Below, one piece after another: positions 5,880 to 7,106 of a stretch of 7,106 nt of DNA; the first letter of the stretch is position 1, and each line of letters opens with the position of its first letter. Location: contig USLP01000067.1 of the NCBI GenBank assembly GCA_900555525.1, forward strand, positions 1-7,106, given 5' to 3'. Source of the stretch: an uncultured Eubacteriales bacterium (GTDB lineage: Bacteria; Bacillota; Clostridia; UMGS1840). A program made the position numbers and the translations under genes. The notes beneath the pieces are model-generated. The model saw nothing but the letters and a program-made list of their open reading frames with translations, had not been told where the DNA came from and did no database searches.

Positions 5880-7106
5880 TATGTCACAAAAGCAAAACAG
5901 AATGGCAGAGCAGGAGCCGAACGTCCGCAATAAGAATTTTTCGGAGGTTGCTCTCGGATATACGGAGGAACAGGCGATAGCGGAAGCGAGGCGTTGTCTC
6001 GGCTGCAAAACAAAGCCCTGCACACGCGGTTGCCCCGTCGGGATAGATATCCCGTCCTTTATCGCGAATGTCGCTCAGGGCGACTTTGACGGCGCGTATG
6101 AGGTGATTTCAAGGTCAAGCTCGCTCCCCGCGGTCTGCGGCAGAGTATGTCCTCAGGAAACCCAATGCGAGCAGCACTGCGTGCGCGGTGCAAAGGGAGA
6201 GCCCGTTGCAATCGGCAAGCTGGAACGCTTTGTCGCCGACAGACACGCCGAAAAAGCGGAGAGCGCACCTGTGCCGGCGTCAAACGGTCATAAGATCGCC
6301 GTTGTCGGCTCCGGTCCCGCAGGACTTTCGTGCGCCGGCACACTTGCGAAAATGGGATATAAGGTCACGATTTTTGAAGCGCTTCACACCGCAGGCGGCG
6401 TGCTTGTTTACGGTATTCCCGAATTTCGTCTGCCGAAGAGCATAGTCAGAAAAGAAACCGACGGCTTGCGCGCGCTGGGCGTCGAAATTATGACAAATAC
6501 CGTAATCGGCAAAACGCTCACGGTGGACGAATTATTTGACGACTTCGGTTTTGAAGCCGTATTCATAGGCTCCGGCGCGGGTCTTCCCCGCTTTATGAAC
6601 ATACCGGGGGAAAACCTTAAAGGCGTTTACTCCGCAAACGAATTTCTGACGAGAATTAACCTTATGGGCGCATACAAGTCCGACTCCGCGACCCCCGTTT
6701 TCACGGGAAAGAGGGTTTTCGTTTCAGGCGGCGGCAACGTCGCAATGGATGCCGCAAGGTGTGCAAAACGACTCGGCGCAGAGGTTACGATAGTTTATCG
6801 CAGGACGGAAAATGAGCTTCCCGCAAGAAAAGAGGAGGTTCATCACGCAAAGGAGGAGGGCATTGACTTTCTTATGCTCTGCACGCCGGTTGCAATATCC
6901 GGCGGCGAAAACGGGGACGTCTGCTCCGTCACTCTTCAGAAAATGAGACTCGGCGAGCCGGACAAAAGCGGACGCGCAAGCCCCGTGCCGATTGAGGGCA
7001 GCGAATATTCCATCCCCGCCGACTGCGTCATAATCGCAATCGGCACTTCGCCGAATCCTATGATCAAAAATACGACAAAGAGCCTTGAAACCGACCGCAG
7101 GGGCTG
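5872..7106 (+). CDS. nfnB: NADH-dependent reduced ferredoxin:NADP+ oxidoreductase, subunit B (partial at 3' end)
   Basis: The frame from the ATG at 5872 is open for 411 codons to the window edge; family members have about 460 residues, so only the C-terminus is missing. It is the GltD-like subunit that carries the bifurcating FAD and two [4Fe-4S] clusters and binds NADP(H). The N-terminal iron-sulfur domain has C42, C45, C50 and C54 (CLGCKTKPCTRGCP), then C89, C93, C99 and C103. The FAD site follows: VVGSGPAG (144-151) with E169, then GGVLVYGIPEFRLPK (175-189). A second dinucleotide fold, VSGGGNVAMDAAR (284-296), ends in YRR (309-311), whose arginines suit the NADP phosphate. The ATG overlaps the nfnA end by 8 bases. 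GC is clearly higher than in nfnA (about 57% against 45% by hand count). Glutamate synthase small subunit is the main alternative, but the nfnA partner and the absence of gltB argue against it. Confidence 0.92.
   Translation, partial: MADMSQKQNRMAEQEPNVRNKNFSEVALGYTEEQAIAEARRCLGCKTKPCTRGCPVGIDIPSFIANVAQGDFDGAYEVISRSSSLPAVCGRVCPQETQCEQHCVRGAKGEPVAIGKLERFVADRHAEKAESAPVPASNGHKIAVVGSGPAGLSCAGTLAKMGYKVTIFEALHTAGGVLVYGIPEFRLPKSIVRKETDGLRALGVEIMTNTVIGKTLTVDELFDDFGFEAVFIGSGAGLPRFMNIPGENLKGVYSANEFLTRINLMGAYKSDSATPVFTGKRVFVSGGGNVAMDAARCAKRLGAEVTIVYRRTENELPARKEEVHHAKEEGIDFLMLCTPVAISGGENGDVCSVTLQKMRLGEPDKSGRASPVPIEGSEYSIPADCVIIAIGTSPNPMIKNTTKSLETDRRG

Overview
The window looks like a chromosomal piece of an anaerobic, low-to-mid GC member of the Clostridia (Bacillota). 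The signs are purine-rich Shine-Dalgarno sites before nearly every gene, TTGACA/TATAAT-type promoters in AT-rich gaps, and a set of ferredoxin-dependent enzymes typical of amino-acid-fermenting anaerobes. I see no tRNA, rRNA, CRISPR array, insertion sequence or phage gene.

Left half, minus strand (4048 down to 1): a compact operon in the order iorA, iorB, paaK, ACT-domain gene. IorA and IorB form indolepyruvate:ferredoxin oxidoreductase, which turns aryl-pyruvates (from Trp, Phe or Tyr transamination) into aryl-acetyl-CoA, CO2 and reduced ferredoxin. PaaK is an AMP-forming aryl-acetate:CoA ligase. The last gene would be a small double-ACT-domain sensor, but its reading frame is broken near 279/280 by what looks like a 13-base deletion. 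It also runs off the left edge of the window.

Centre (4049-4294): a 246-base AT-rich divergent intergenic region carrying a promoter for each direction and a weak set of 11-base direct repeats.

Right half, plus strand: a HAD-family phosphatase gene (4295-4951, TTG start), then a strong extended -10 promoter, then nfnA (5031-5879) and nfnB (5872 to beyond the right edge). These encode the two subunits of the electron-bifurcating NADH-dependent reduced ferredoxin:NADP+ oxidoreductase. nfnB is open to the window end and lacks only its C-terminus.

Taken together, the reduced ferredoxin made by Ior could be used by Nfn with NADH to make NADPH, so the window reads as a ferredoxin economy module around aromatic amino-acid catabolism. 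That link is inferred from adjacency; all the families are known, and I found no clearly new system. The points most worth a second look are the broken ACT gene, the sharp GC rise at the nfnA/nfnB boundary, and the divergent control region.
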